64,000 bases of DNA. It comes from Microvirga ossetica. GTDB taxonomy: Bacteria > Pseudomonadota > Alphaproteobacteria > Rhizobiales > Beijerinckiaceae. Under the pieces are notes generated by a model that was not told the origin of the DNA, made no database searches, and saw nothing but the letters and a program-made list of their open reading frames with translations. Each line of letters starts with the position of its first letter. Positions within the stretch are counted from its first letter, which is position 1. This document shows, one piece after another, positions 44,690-53,345 of this stretch. The stretch covers positions 310,001 through 374,000 of the forward strand of contig NZ_CP016620.1 of the NCBI RefSeq assembly GCF_002741015.1, in the 5' to 3' direction. The position numbers and the translations under genes were made by a program.

Positions 44690-47600
44690 ATGATGAAAAC
44701 AGCCAGCATGCGCGTGCTTGCAGCAGGAAACCTCTTCAGCAACCAGCCGGTCCTACAGCTCGCGCTCCTCGACCATGAAGCGCAGCTCCGAGTATCACTG
44801 TCCGCCTCTCGATTGATCCTGAAGGCCATTCCCGTTCAGCGGGAGGAGACGCTGGACTTCCAGGCCTGGAAGATCCTGCACGATGGGCAAGATCCCGTTC
44901 GCGCCGCCCTCGTGGTCGAAGCCCTCGCGCTGCTGATCCAGCGAGCGGTGAACATCCCGGTGAGCTTCTCTGCCACGGCAGCCGGAATCGCCGCGTGCGA
45001 GAGCCATGCGATCTTCGAGATCGAGAATACCGATGCGGGTCTCCAGGCCGGAGAGATCGCCGTCCGGCTGCTCGCCGAACTTGCGAGCTCGGATGCTGGC
45101 CGCGTCCGCAGGGCGTTCGAAAAAGAGTTCGCGGCGTACGTGAAAAGCACGGCCGGCACCATCCCCGAGGCCGAGACCTTGGACATCGCCAAGCGCGCCC
45201 GGCGGAGGGGCATTCCCTGGATGAGCCTTCCGAACTGCACCTTCATCCAGCTGGGGCACGGCCGCTACAAGACGGTGATGTCGGCCTCTGAATCGTCGTA
45301 TTCCTCCTCGATGGCATCGAAACTCGCCAAGAGAAAGCAGATCACCAACCCGATGCTGGCGGCCGTGGGGCTGCCGATGGCGATCCAGAGAACCGCGCGG
45401 ACCCTGAACGAGGCTCTCGTGGCGGCGCGGTGGATCGGCTTTCCAGTGGTGGTCAAGCCCGCGGAAGGCAAGAAGGGCAAGGGGGTCACGGTCGGCGTGG
45501 CCGACGACGCTCAGATGGGCAGCGCTTTCAAGAGCGCCCAGGCCGTGTCGCGCCGCGTCGTGGTCGAGTCCCTCATCCCCGGCGACGAATACCGCATCCT
45601 GGTGATCGACGGGCAGTTTCGGGCCGCGGCGATGCGGCGTCCCGCCCACGTGAAAGGCGATGGCCGGAGCACGATTCGCCAGCTGATCGAGCGGGAGAAC
45701 AGGAACCCTGAAAGACAGTTCGGCGCGCACACTAATCTCTATCCTCTGATGGCCGACCGGGAGGCGCAAACATGCCTCAGCGAGCAGGGCGTTTCGCTCG
45801 ACACGGTTCTCGAGCCCGGACGTGTGGCGTTCCTGCGCCGGGTGTCAAACATCTCCCAGGGCGGCGACACGGTCGACGTGACCGACTCCGTTCATCCGTC
45901 GGTTCGCGAGATCGCCGAGCGCGCGGCATCCATTCTCGGCATCGACGTGTGTGGCGTGGATTACATTACGAAAGACATCTCGCGTCCGCATGGGGAGGTG
46001 GGAGGTGCGATCTGCGAGGTGAATTCCCGTCCGGGCCTGAGCGTCCACATGGTGGTGTCGGAGGGCACACCGCGCGACATGGCGGCCGCCGTTCTCGAGC
46101 GGCTCTTCCCGGATGGCGCTCCCAGTCGCGTGCGGGTCGTGGCGATCTCCGGCGATTGCGACGAGAAAAGCGTCCAACGCGCCATCGTTGCGCTAGCGGC
46201 GAGGAAGGGTCGCCATGTGGGAATAGTCGCGCCGGGACCAGGCGGAATCCGGGGCTCGCATGTCCCCTGCGCCAGTCACCTGGAGCAGATTGGCGCGATC
46301 ACGATGGACGGCGATCTCGAGGCGGCTGTCGTCGTGGTGCCGCCGCACGACATCGTGAGGTTCGGGTTGGGCCTGGATCACGTGGACCTGGCAATCGTTC
46401 CGGCCGGTGAGGCATCAGCCCGGAGCGAGGCGGCTCGCGGGATCCTCGATCGCGTTTCGGGAGGGAACCTGATCACGGCGGACGATCCGCAGCTTGTCGA
46501 CCGCGTCCGTAACGCTCTCAAGCCTGCCCTGGCGAGACATGGCAAGGCAGACGTCAGAGAAACGGCACGGCCGCAGACCTTTCCAGTCGCGCGCACTTCC
46601 GCGCCAACCGACATGCGCGGGAGGTCCGACACGGCCGAGTTCACCGCTCTCTTGGTCGGAGATATCGGCTTCGGCGAGCCCTATTTCGGCCACCCCCGCG
46701 CGTTGGAACTGAAGCAGCTCTACGCAACGGGCGGATACGGATCTTCGCTGCGTCGCGTGTCGGAACTTCTCGCTGCCGCAGACTTGAGGATCGGAAACCT
46801 CGAAGTTCCGCTTGCCCCTGCGCCGGACCCGATCCTCCAGGGCTATAAGAAATATCTCGGCTGGTCGGATCCCGACGAAACCGTCCGGGCCCTCGTCAAA
46901 GCCCGTTTTGATGCCGTGTCGCTTGCCAACAACCATTCGCTCGACGGCGGCGAACAGGGGCTCAGGAGCACGATCCAAAAGCTGCACGAAGCCGGGATTG
47001 CATCGTTCGGTGCGGACATGGATCAGGCGGCTGCAAGCCAGCCCTTCATGAAGACGGTCAGGATCGGAGCGTCCGAGAGAACGATTGTGGTCTTCGGCTG
47101 CTTCGAGCATCGCAGCAAGTACGAGCGGCAGTACAGGTGGTATGCCGGGCCGGATCGGCCCGGAGTCAATCCGATCCTGCCGGAGATCATCGCAGCTCAG
47201 ATCAAAGCCTTGCGCGTAGCCGTCCCGTCGCCATTTTTCATCATCTATCCGCATTGGGGAACGGATTATCTCGATGTCCAGCAGAGCCAGCGCGAATACG
47301 CCCGACAGCTCATGTCTGCCGGCGCGGATCTGATTGTGGGCCACGGCGCTCACGTCCTGCAGGGAGTGGAGCAGGTTGCCGGCCGCCTTGTCGTCTATGG
47401 CCTCGGCAATTTCGTGTGGAATTCGCCAGGGCGCTACACAAAGCTCCAAGCGACGCCCTACAGCCTCGCGGCTGCCGTGTGTTTCCGGTGCGTGGACGAT
47501 CGGGAGACACTATCCCTGCGGCTGTACCCGCTGCTCACGGACAACGCGGTGACAAAATTCCAAAGCCGGAGGGTGAGCGCGGCGGAATTCCCGGATGCCC

Positions 47601-47704
47601 TGGCGGTTCTCACCCGCAACCTCGACGGGCCGACCGGCAAGGCGGGACTCCATGAGGATCCCCGCGGGTCCTACCTGGAGATTCCTGTCGACGCGGTGCG
47701 ATGA
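44690..47704 (+). CDS. Cyanophycin-synthetase-like ATP-grasp enzyme fused to CapA, 1004 aa
   Basis: Residues about 1-200 resemble the CphA N-domain. About 210-470 is an ATP-grasp ligase: GFPVVVKPAEGKKGKGVTVG, RRVVVESLIPGDEYRILVID, RVSNISQGGDTVDVTDSVHP and GAICEVNSRPGLSVH. About 480-600 is a Mur-ligase-like domain that has lost its P-loop (VVAISGDCDEKSVQRAIVAL). About 650-1000 is a CapA-type metallophosphatase-fold domain with ALLVGDIGFG, RIGNLEVPLAP, AVSLANNHSLDGGEQGL, YPHWGTDYLDVQQS and GHGAHVLQG. CphA makes cyanophycin and CapA takes part in poly-gamma-glutamate export. A fusion of the two is unfamiliar to me. The start MMKTASMRVL is open; MRVL at 44708 is possible. Confidence 0.85.
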   Translation: MMKTASMRVLAAGNLFSNQPVLQLALLDHEAQLRVSLSASRLILKAIPVQREETLDFQAWKILHDGQDPVRAALVVEALALLIQRAVNIPVSFSATAAGIAACESHAIFEIENTDAGLQAGEIAVRLLAELASSDAGRVRRAFEKEFAAYVKSTAGTIPEAETLDIAKRARRRGIPWMSLPNCTFIQLGHGRYKTVMSASESSYSSSMASKLAKRKQITNPMLAAVGLPMAIQRTARTLNEALVAARWIGFPVVVKPAEGKKGKGVTVGVADDAQMGSAFKSAQAVSRRVVVESLIPGDEYRILVIDGQFRAAAMRRPAHVKGDGRSTIRQLIERENRNPERQFGAHTNLYPLMADREAQTCLSEQGVSLDTVLEPGRVAFLRRVSNISQGGDTVDVTDSVHPSVREIAERAASILGIDVCGVDYITKDISRPHGEVGGAICEVNSRPGLSVHMVVSEGTPRDMAAAVLERLFPDGAPSRVRVVAISGDCDEKSVQRAIVALAARKGRHVGIVAPGPGGIRGSHVPCASHLEQIGAITMDGDLEAAVVVVPPHDIVRFGLGLDHVDLAIVPAGEASARSEAARGILDRVSGGNLITADDPQLVDRVRNALKPALARHGKADVRETARPQTFPVARTSAPTDMRGRSDTAEFTALLVGDIGFGEPYFGHPRALELKQLYATGGYGSSLRRVSELLAAADLRIGNLEVPLAPAPDPILQGYKKYLGWSDPDETVRALVKARFDAVSLANNHSLDGGEQGLRSTIQKLHEAGIASFGADMDQAAASQPFMKTVRIGASERTIVVFGCFEHRSKYERQYRWYAGPDRPGVNPILPEIIAAQIKALRVAVPSPFFIIYPHWGTDYLDVQQSQREYARQLMSAGADLIVGHGAHVLQGVEQVAGRLVVYGLGNFVWNSPGRYTKLQATPYSLAAAVCFRCVDDRETLSLRLYPLLTDNAVTKFQSRRVSAAEFPDALAVLTRNLDGPTGKAGLHEDPRGSYLEIPVDAVR

Positions 47705-48198
47705 CCATCGCCCGTATCAACCCCCGCGTCGCTGCAGCGGCGGGCGTCGCGGCAAGAGGACCCTGCCGCTGGGCTTTGAAAACATCTCGCCGCCGTTCCA
47801 CTGGGCCACGGCACCGCCCGCTTGCGGCGCATGCGAGCCTGTGCCATCGGGGTGAGCGGCGCTTGGACGGGCACAGGACGCTGTGATCCGTTCGGGCTTA
47901 GGGTCTCCACGTTACCGCAACTTCTCCCGGCGGTGGCGCACTAATCATTTGGTGGTACCTAAAAATTTTCCACTGCCACGATTTCGCCTCATTCAGCAGT
48001 GAGAAGCTTACGCCAGTCGACGAGGCTATAGTCTTGTTGACTGAAGTACTGCAGAGATGTTTGATCTGCTGATTTTAGTACCTCTTTCCACTTCACATCA
48101 TCTAATCGCCTATCCTAATAGGGTTTATTCAATATCATTCTAGCACCGCACAAAAGCCCCAGGAAAAGGGGCTCGGTGATACTTGGGGACAATCAATC
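47705..48198. other. Intergenic region with a leader hairpin
   Basis: No gene. AT-rich DNA from about 47940 likely contains the promoter of the secreted hydrolase. A hairpin AGCCCC/GGGGCT at 48155-48173 lies in the leader, 26 bp before the ATG. Confidence 0.45.
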
Positions 48199-49404
48199 AT
48201 GGCGCTCAATGTAACTTCTGCCCCGCCGGGCAAGCAGACCCTTTCTGTCGACTTCGGCGGGACGACGCTGCAGGTCTACACTTATCGACCGGCCGGTGAG
48301 ATCAAGGGAGTCCTGCTCAATTTTCACGGTGACAGCCGTGGTGCAAGCAGCGCCCGCGATGCCGCGATGAAGATTGCGGATGAGAAGGGCTATTATGTCG
48401 TGGCCCCGTTGTTCGACGAAGCACGGTTTGGCGACAGCGACCTGTATCAGCAGGGCGGCATCATCGACGGCGGCAAATTCATCGCCGACCGGGACGAGTG
48501 GACCATTTCCATCGTGAACGACATTGCCGATTGGGCGAACGCCCGCGTCGGGACCGATGCCAGCGACGAGACCGTCCTGTTCGGCCACTCGGCCGGCGGT
48601 CAGTTCCTGAGCCGCCTTGCGGCCTATGGCGACGACAGCACCTTCGACAAGATGATCATCGCCAATCCCTCCACCCACGTGTTGCCGAGCCTGACCGAGA
48701 AGGCCACCTACGGCTTCGGCGGCGGATACTTCTCGTCGCAGGAATCGGAAGCCCTGCTGAAGGACTACCTCGCCGATCCGATCACGATCTATCTCGGCTC
48801 AGAGGACAACGATTCGAGCGGGGAAAACCTCGCGACAGGCTCGGCGGCCATGCGCCAGGGTGCGACCCGCCTGGAGCGCGGCCTCAACACGTACGAAGCG
48901 GCCAAGAAGATGGCCGAGGCCAAGGGCTGGGACTTCAACTGGGAACTCGTCATCGCCGACGGCGTCGGCCACACGGCCGGCGGGATGCTGCGCTCCCCGG
49001 CGCTGCTCGATGCGATCGACACGGACACGCCGATCCCCACGCCGACTCCGACGCCGACCCCCACTCCTATCCCGCCACCAGTCCCGGCCGGCAAGATCTT
49101 CGACTTCGACACTGCCAAGGCGGCCAACGGCGCCGCCACCATCACCAATTACGTCGACGGCGACAGGTTCGACTTCTCGGGCATCGACGCCTCCACCGCC
49201 CTCAGCGGCGACCAGGCCTTCAAGTTTCTCGGACTAGTGCCCTCGAGCGCGTTCACCACGGGCGGCATGGAGTTGCGCGTGCGCTACGACGCGGAGCTCG
49301 ACGAGACTCACATCTACGGCAATGTCGATCGGGACACCGGCTACGAGTTCCGGCTTGAGGTGAAAGGCCACCACGCCTTCACGGCCAACGACTTCATTCT
49401 CTGA
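48199..49404 (+). CDS. Type I secreted alpha/beta hydrolase, 401 aa (paralogue 2 of 3)
   Basis: Residues 1-275 form an alpha/beta hydrolase like the paralogues: VLLNFHGDSRGASSA, nucleophile elbow VLFGHSAGGQFLSRLA, ITIYLGSEDNDSSGE and DGVGHTAGGML. A Thr/Pro linker (TPTPTPTPTPIPPP) joins it to a C-terminal domain of about 110 residues, FDFDTAKAANGAATITNYVD to HAFTANDFIL. That domain looks like the serralysin-type (peptidase M10) C-terminus used as a type I secretion signal, including the acidic-plus-hydrophobic last residues. There is no Sec signal peptide. It is the obvious substrate for the ABC/HlyD pair 6 kb upstream. Confidence 0.78.
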   Translation: MALNVTSAPPGKQTLSVDFGGTTLQVYTYRPAGEIKGVLLNFHGDSRGASSARDAAMKIADEKGYYVVAPLFDEARFGDSDLYQQGGIIDGGKFIADRDEWTISIVNDIADWANARVGTDASDETVLFGHSAGGQFLSRLAAYGDDSTFDKMIIANPSTHVLPSLTEKATYGFGGGYFSSQESEALLKDYLADPITIYLGSEDNDSSGENLATGSAAMRQGATRLERGLNTYEAAKKMAEAKGWDFNWELVIADGVGHTAGGMLRSPALLDAIDTDTPIPTPTPTPTPTPIPPPVPAGKIFDFDTAKAANGAATITNYVDGDRFDFSGIDASTALSGDQAFKFLGLVPSSAFTTGGMELRVRYDAELDETHIYGNVDRDTGYEFRLEVKGHHAFTANDFIL

Positions 49405-49961
49405 ACCCAGCGGATGTGTTGATTCGCTGACGGCGAGCGCCACCTAGGGCTGCGTTCACCTCGGCGGTCCGTTCTCGGCCCGCGTTAGCCAAAAGCGCCA
49501 CGAGCCCTCGGGAGAATTCCTCCGGGGGCTTTCTCGTGGCCTGCGCCCTCGACACCCCCGATCGCCTTCGTAAGCAGTTCGGGATCTTCCCTACAACAGC
49601 CGATGTCCTGATGGCGCGATGTGCAGAGCAGGGCGCGCACCTGACCGGTGCCATGGCAGTGATTGACCGCGAGGTCCCTTTTCTTGCCACGGCGCACCGC
49701 ATTTTCGGGGGGAGCAAGCATCGCGCAGCATCCGCGCTGCGCGTCAAAAAGAGCTGGGTTTTCCTCGGAGGCAAGGCTGCAAACCCGCAGCTTATGACAC
49801 ATACGTGCAAGGCACCTGCGTTCGCATTCGCCATCAGTCTGCGGATAGGCTTCCACGGACGTGGGGTCGCACGAGCGGCAACTCACCGGATGACTGTCAG
49901 GCGAAGCCTGCCTCCTGTTGCGTTTCGTCTCCCATCGATCGCAACGCCTGGACCAATCGAA
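49405..49961. other. Intergenic region, terminator at 49503-49534
   Basis: No gene is supported. It contains a terminator hairpin just after the secreted hydrolase and then unremarkable DNA. Confidence 0.4.
49503..49534 (+). terminator. Likely terminator of the secreted hydrolase gene
   Basis: Stem AGCCC-TCGGGAG with CCTCCG-GGGCT, loop aatt, followed by TTCT. Located 100 bp after the stop codon. Confidence 0.55.
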
Positions 49962-50111
49962 ATGGCCCGTCTGGTCGACCCGAAATACAAAGAAGCTTTG
50001 CTCTCCGGTTCGACTCACGCCTCGCTCGCGACCGGCAACGTGCGCGTCATCCTCGTCGACGCCGCCGACACCACCTTCGCCAAAGACGACGCGACGTGCC
50101 GGAAGCGGTGA
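49962..50111 (+). pseudogene. Short fragment resembling a phage tail protein N-terminus
   Basis: MARLVDPKYKEALLSGSTHA then VRVILVDAADTTFAKDDA is the start of a small family of phage-related proteins in which a Tyr-Lys-x-Ala-Leu helix leads into a VRVILVDAADYTF strand. Only about 35 residues fit before the frame turns into Arg-rich text and stops at 50111. It is a remnant, and it lies 14 bp from the end of the convergent hydrolase gene. Confidence 0.35.
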
Positions 50112-50125
50112 TCCTCGACGTCGGA

Positions 50126-50950
50126 TCACATCGATCCGCCGCCTTCGAGGGCCCGGATCACCGACATGGAACGGATCATCTCGAAAGTCGAATGCCCGGT
50201 CTCGGGGGCATAGACCAACTCCCAGCCGAACCGGCAGCCCAGGCGGGAGGCCTGGCGCCGGCCGAGGGCAAAGGTCCGCTTGCCGCGATTCTTGCGGTGC
50301 GCCCCTTGGCGCTGGGCCTCCACGGTCATGGTCAACTGGGGATCCTCTGGGTCATCGTCCTCGGTGCCGAGATAGATCGTCACCGGCGCCCCCAAGTAGG
50401 CTCTCAGCTTCTCATGCTCCTTGGCGGCGATGTAGACTCCTCCCATGCCGTACGGCACGGCCTCGCCCTCAGGATAGCGGCCGAGCAGCGGCAGTACGTA
50501 GGTGGATGCGTTCGCCACCACGATACGCTCCGCGCCATGGGGCTCGAACGCTGCAGCGCGCGACAGAAACTGTCCACCAGCCGAATGGCCCCAGCACCAG
50601 TACGGCAGGGCGGTGTTCGCTTCCTCGGCCCGCATCCAGTCGGCCAGGAGTTTCACGAAGCGGGTGGTCCATCGGCGGGCGGGCTTGAGGTCGCCGGAAT
50701 CGTCCAGCAATCCGCCATAGTGATAATCATGAACGGCAAACCGCTCCTTGTCGAACAGGGGCGCGGCCACCACGAAGCCCGCGACATCCGCAAGGTCGAT
50801 CGCGTGATCGCGGTAATGGGCCGCTGTACGGGATGTGCCGTGGTAGACGAGCAGAATGCCGTTGATCGCCCCGTCGGGCTTGTAGGTGTAGACCTCGAAA
50901 GCGGTGCCGTCGAGGGTCGCGTGCAGCATTGCGGAGCCGGAGGGGATCAT
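50126..50950 (-). CDS. Alpha/beta hydrolase, 274 aa (paralogue 3 of 3)
   Basis: The third member of the hydrolase group. AINGILLVYHGTSRTAAHYR gives the oxyanion loop, YWCWGHSAGGQFLSRAAAFE the nucleophile elbow, VTIYLGTEDDDPEDPQ the acidic residue and ETGHSTFEM the His. There is no signal peptide and no secretion domain, so it should be cytoplasmic unless exported otherwise. Shared lengths and motifs such as APLFDKERF and VANASTYVLP tie it to the copies at 36174 and 48199. The start ATG 50950 has a weak ribosome binding site. Confidence 0.78.
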   Translation of the reverse strand: MIPSGSAMLHATLDGTAFEVYTYKPDGAINGILLVYHGTSRTAAHYRDHAIDLADVAGFVVAAPLFDKERFAVHDYHYGGLLDDSGDLKPARRWTTRFVKLLADWMRAEEANTALPYWCWGHSAGGQFLSRAAAFEPHGAERIVVANASTYVLPLLGRYPEGEAVPYGMGGVYIAAKEHEKLRAYLGAPVTIYLGTEDDDPEDPQLTMTVEAQRQGAHRKNRGKRTFALGRRQASRLGCRFGWELVYAPETGHSTFEMIRSMSVIRALEGGGSM

Positions 50951-51470
50951 GGTCGTCTCACAACGTGACGCAGCGGATTACGCCCGGGCGCGGCCATGCC
51001 CCGCACGGAGCATTCGCCGGCCGGGCGTGGCCGTCGAGAGCCGGACGGGGGCTCCGGCCGACGGGATGAGGCCGCCGGCGGGCCGGATCCGGACGGGTTC
51101 TGCGCTTGCTGATCCACGCTCGACGCTGCCTCCGCTAGCCGCTCACGCTCGCGAACCAAGGCTCGCGGGCGCGCCTCATGATAAGCCCGTGACGGATCCT
51201 GTCCATGGCCGCCCCGTCGCGCGGCGCGGAGCGAACCGGTCCGGGGCCCTCCCGGTTGCGTATGATGGCGTCGTGTCGGCAGGCGGGCTCGTGTCCTGCC
51301 GCCGTCGCCGAAAAGGCAGGCATGGGTCAATCCAAAGGAGTAGACCGGATGCCATCTCACGAAGGAGCGACGATTCTTGTAGCTTCAGGTCGTGGCTGAC
51401 AGGCCGCCCTCCGGTGCCGTCGACGATCGCGACGGCGCAATGTCTCGCCACGAACCGAGGAGAGCAGCGC
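50951..51470. other. Intergenic region without a gene
   Basis: 520 bp between divergent genes. It probably contains the promoters of both neighbours. Nothing else is supported. Confidence 0.4.
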
Positions 51471-52391
51471 ATGCTCACGATTCCACAGGAATTGGCGGAT
51501 CTGAACAAGATCGAGCTGAGCCACTACGCGGATTTCTCGAATGCCGCCGCTCTGCACAAAGCCGTATCTTGGTCCTATTTCTTCCCGTATCTCTATTTCC
51601 TAGGAATGAGCGAACCTCGCCAAGCCCTGTTGTTCGAGCAGATCGAAGGATCGATCCTCCTCTACAGGCTGCAGGAGCGCGACGAGAAGCTCAGGCTGGG
51701 CCTCCTTCTCCCGCCGTTCCCCTTCGCTCGTCTCCCGTTGCGACGGGCCCTCGAGCGCATGCGGGACTTCAACCACAACCGGGTGGGCCGGATCAGCCGG
51801 ATCCAGGAGAGTGACGCCCTGCCGCTCGCGCGCGAAGGTCTCGAGATACGCTTCCACAGCGACGAGTACATCTACGACTGCGCCGCCGTTCTCGCGATGA
51901 GGGGCGGCTCCTACGAGGCGCTCCGCAGGAAGATCTCGCACTACGCCAACACCGCGAGCGTCGTCGTGCGGGATTTCCGGAAAGAGGACGCGCAGGACTG
52001 CATGAAGCTCAGGAAGAAATGGTACAAGGGCCTGCTCAACGCCGGTGTGAAGGTCGGTCCCTATTACCGGTACAGCCAAGAATGCCTGGCAAACGCGGAA
52101 GTCTTCTCGAGCGATGTGCTGAGCGGCCAGGTCATCGAGGTGGAGGGCACCGTCCGGGCCTTCACGTTCGGGGGAACGATCAATCAGAGATTCGGCAGCA
52201 TCTTCATTACCATCTCCGACCACGACCTGCCGGGCCTCGCGTATCTGCAACGCTACCATCTGATGAAGAAGCATCCCCACGTCGCCTACTTCAACGACTT
52301 CTCGGACAGCGGGCGGGCCGGGCTGGCCCAGATGAAGCGGACGTTCAGGCCGGTACGGATGCACGGCCTGTATTCGGCACGGGAGCAGTGA
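51471..52391 (+). CDS. DUF2156-like GNAT-fold protein, 306 aa
   Basis: Resembles the phosphatidylglycerol lysyltransferase C-terminal fold (DUF2156), which transfers an amino acid from aminoacyl-tRNA. Features are IELSHYADFSNAAALHKAVS at the N-terminus, FHSDEYIYDCAAVLAMRGGS in the middle (the D-Y-Y-like pocket strand), FTFGGTINQRFGSIFITISD, and the ending FNDFSDSGRAGLAQMKRTFR with PVRMHGLYSAR. A close paralogue is at 53346-54278, and a TPR fusion with the same fold at 43013-44518. GAGGAG lies 8 bases before ATG 51471. It lies in the polymer cluster and could add amino acids to a product. Confidence 0.65.
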   Translation: MLTIPQELADLNKIELSHYADFSNAAALHKAVSWSYFFPYLYFLGMSEPRQALLFEQIEGSILLYRLQERDEKLRLGLLLPPFPFARLPLRRALERMRDFNHNRVGRISRIQESDALPLAREGLEIRFHSDEYIYDCAAVLAMRGGSYEALRRKISHYANTASVVVRDFRKEDAQDCMKLRKKWYKGLLNAGVKVGPYYRYSQECLANAEVFSSDVLSGQVIEVEGTVRAFTFGGTINQRFGSIFITISDHDLPGLAYLQRYHLMKKHPHVAYFNDFSDSGRAGLAQMKRTFRPVRMHGLYSAREQ

Positions 52392-52442
52392 CGGCGTTCG
52401 ACGTCACGGCAGGGGCTCGCGCGGCGGGACGGTCTCGGCCGG

Positions 52443-53045
52443 TCACCGGCCGACGGGCGTGCCGGCTCCGAGGAGGGCTTCGCCCTCGTTCACGGCGAGG
52501 CCCGACAGGCGATAGAGGATGAAGCCGTCCGTGTCCGAAGTCACCGTGGCGAGGATCGCACCGAACACGTCCCTGATCTCTCCGAGAATCTCGCCGGTGA
52601 CCAGCTCCGACAGGTCCTTCGCCGGATACCAGAGGCCGCCGCACGGGGCTGACGGGACTCACTTGGTGACGAAGTCCGGCTCGGACTGCGGCGGAGACTC
52701 GACCGGCCCCTCGATCTTGCCGAGATGGTGCATCACTCGCAGGATGCCCGCCGTCATGTGCCCGACAGTGTCGCTGCCCTACAGGCCGTTTTCGCTCACC
52801 TCGGGCAGAAGGCTGGGCACGCCGAGTCTGGAGGCGGCGTTGACGGTGTAGCCCTCTCCTCCGGCTGCGACCGGAATGCCGAACGCCGTGGCGAGCGCCT
52901 TGGATCTGTCGCACCGGTTCAGCAAGATCGTGAACGGCGCGACGGACTCGACGAGGTCTCCGCTATAGAGGTCGATATAGGCGTCCGCCAGCGGATAGAC
53001 GCTCGACGCCAGCCAATGGGCGAGGTGCTCGCTGACAGTTCCGGA
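52443..53045 (-). pseudogene. Aspartoacylase/succinylglutamate desuccinylase-like pseudogene
   Basis: The minus-strand frame reads HWLASSVYPLADAYIDLYSG, LNRCDRSKALATAFGIPVAA, then GVPSLLPEVSENGL. A TAG stop (52779-52781) follows, then VGHMTAGILRVMHHLGKIEG and a TGA stop (52659-52661), then CGGLWYPAKDLSELVTGEIL and DTDGFILYRLSGLAVNEGEAL to the true end. This is the middle and C-terminus of AstE/AspA-type zinc hydrolases. Both stops are one base from TGG and stand where a Trp would fit. The N-terminus is missing. A hydrolase acting on acylated amino acids fits the theme of the cluster. Confidence 0.6.
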
Positions 53046-53159
53046 TGACTTCGACAGGAAAGCGACGGCGCTTGAGTAGAGGCATCACGGTCGCTCCTCG
53101 GATACCTGCCATCCTCTAAACCACCAAGGTTAATGCAGCGGAGCCCTTGGAGCGGATTG

Positions 53160-53301
53160 CGGCATTGGCAACCCTATCGCCAAGCCCAAGGGCATGTACT
53201 GGGCCACCTTCGATCGCAAGATGAAGCAGATCGAGGCCGAAGAGGTCGTCTGCGATGCCTGTCTCCTCCAGTTCGTTCAGAGGCTTGCGCAACTTGGATG
53301 A
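53160..53301 (+). pseudogene. Short remnant of an unknown plasmid protein
   Basis: The text GIGNPIAKPKGMYWATFDRK with MKQIEAEEVVCDACLLQFVQ, then RLAQLG and a stop, recalls the C-terminal end, KPKGMHWRTF, of proteins often found on rhizobial plasmids. No start codon with a ribosome binding site is visible, and the 5' part is absent. Offered as a remnant only. Confidence 0.25.
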
Positions 53302-53345
53302 CAATCAAGCATTATGGGTCCCGGCCGGAGCAAACGTCCCGCGGC

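Noticed and set aside
46415..47449. 344-codon open frame on the minus strand
   Set aside because: Antisense to the CapA domain of the ATP-grasp/CapA gene.
48498..49358. 286-codon plus-strand frame with Arg/His-rich text
   Set aside because: An alternate frame of the secreted hydrolase. The real frame has the catalytic motifs.
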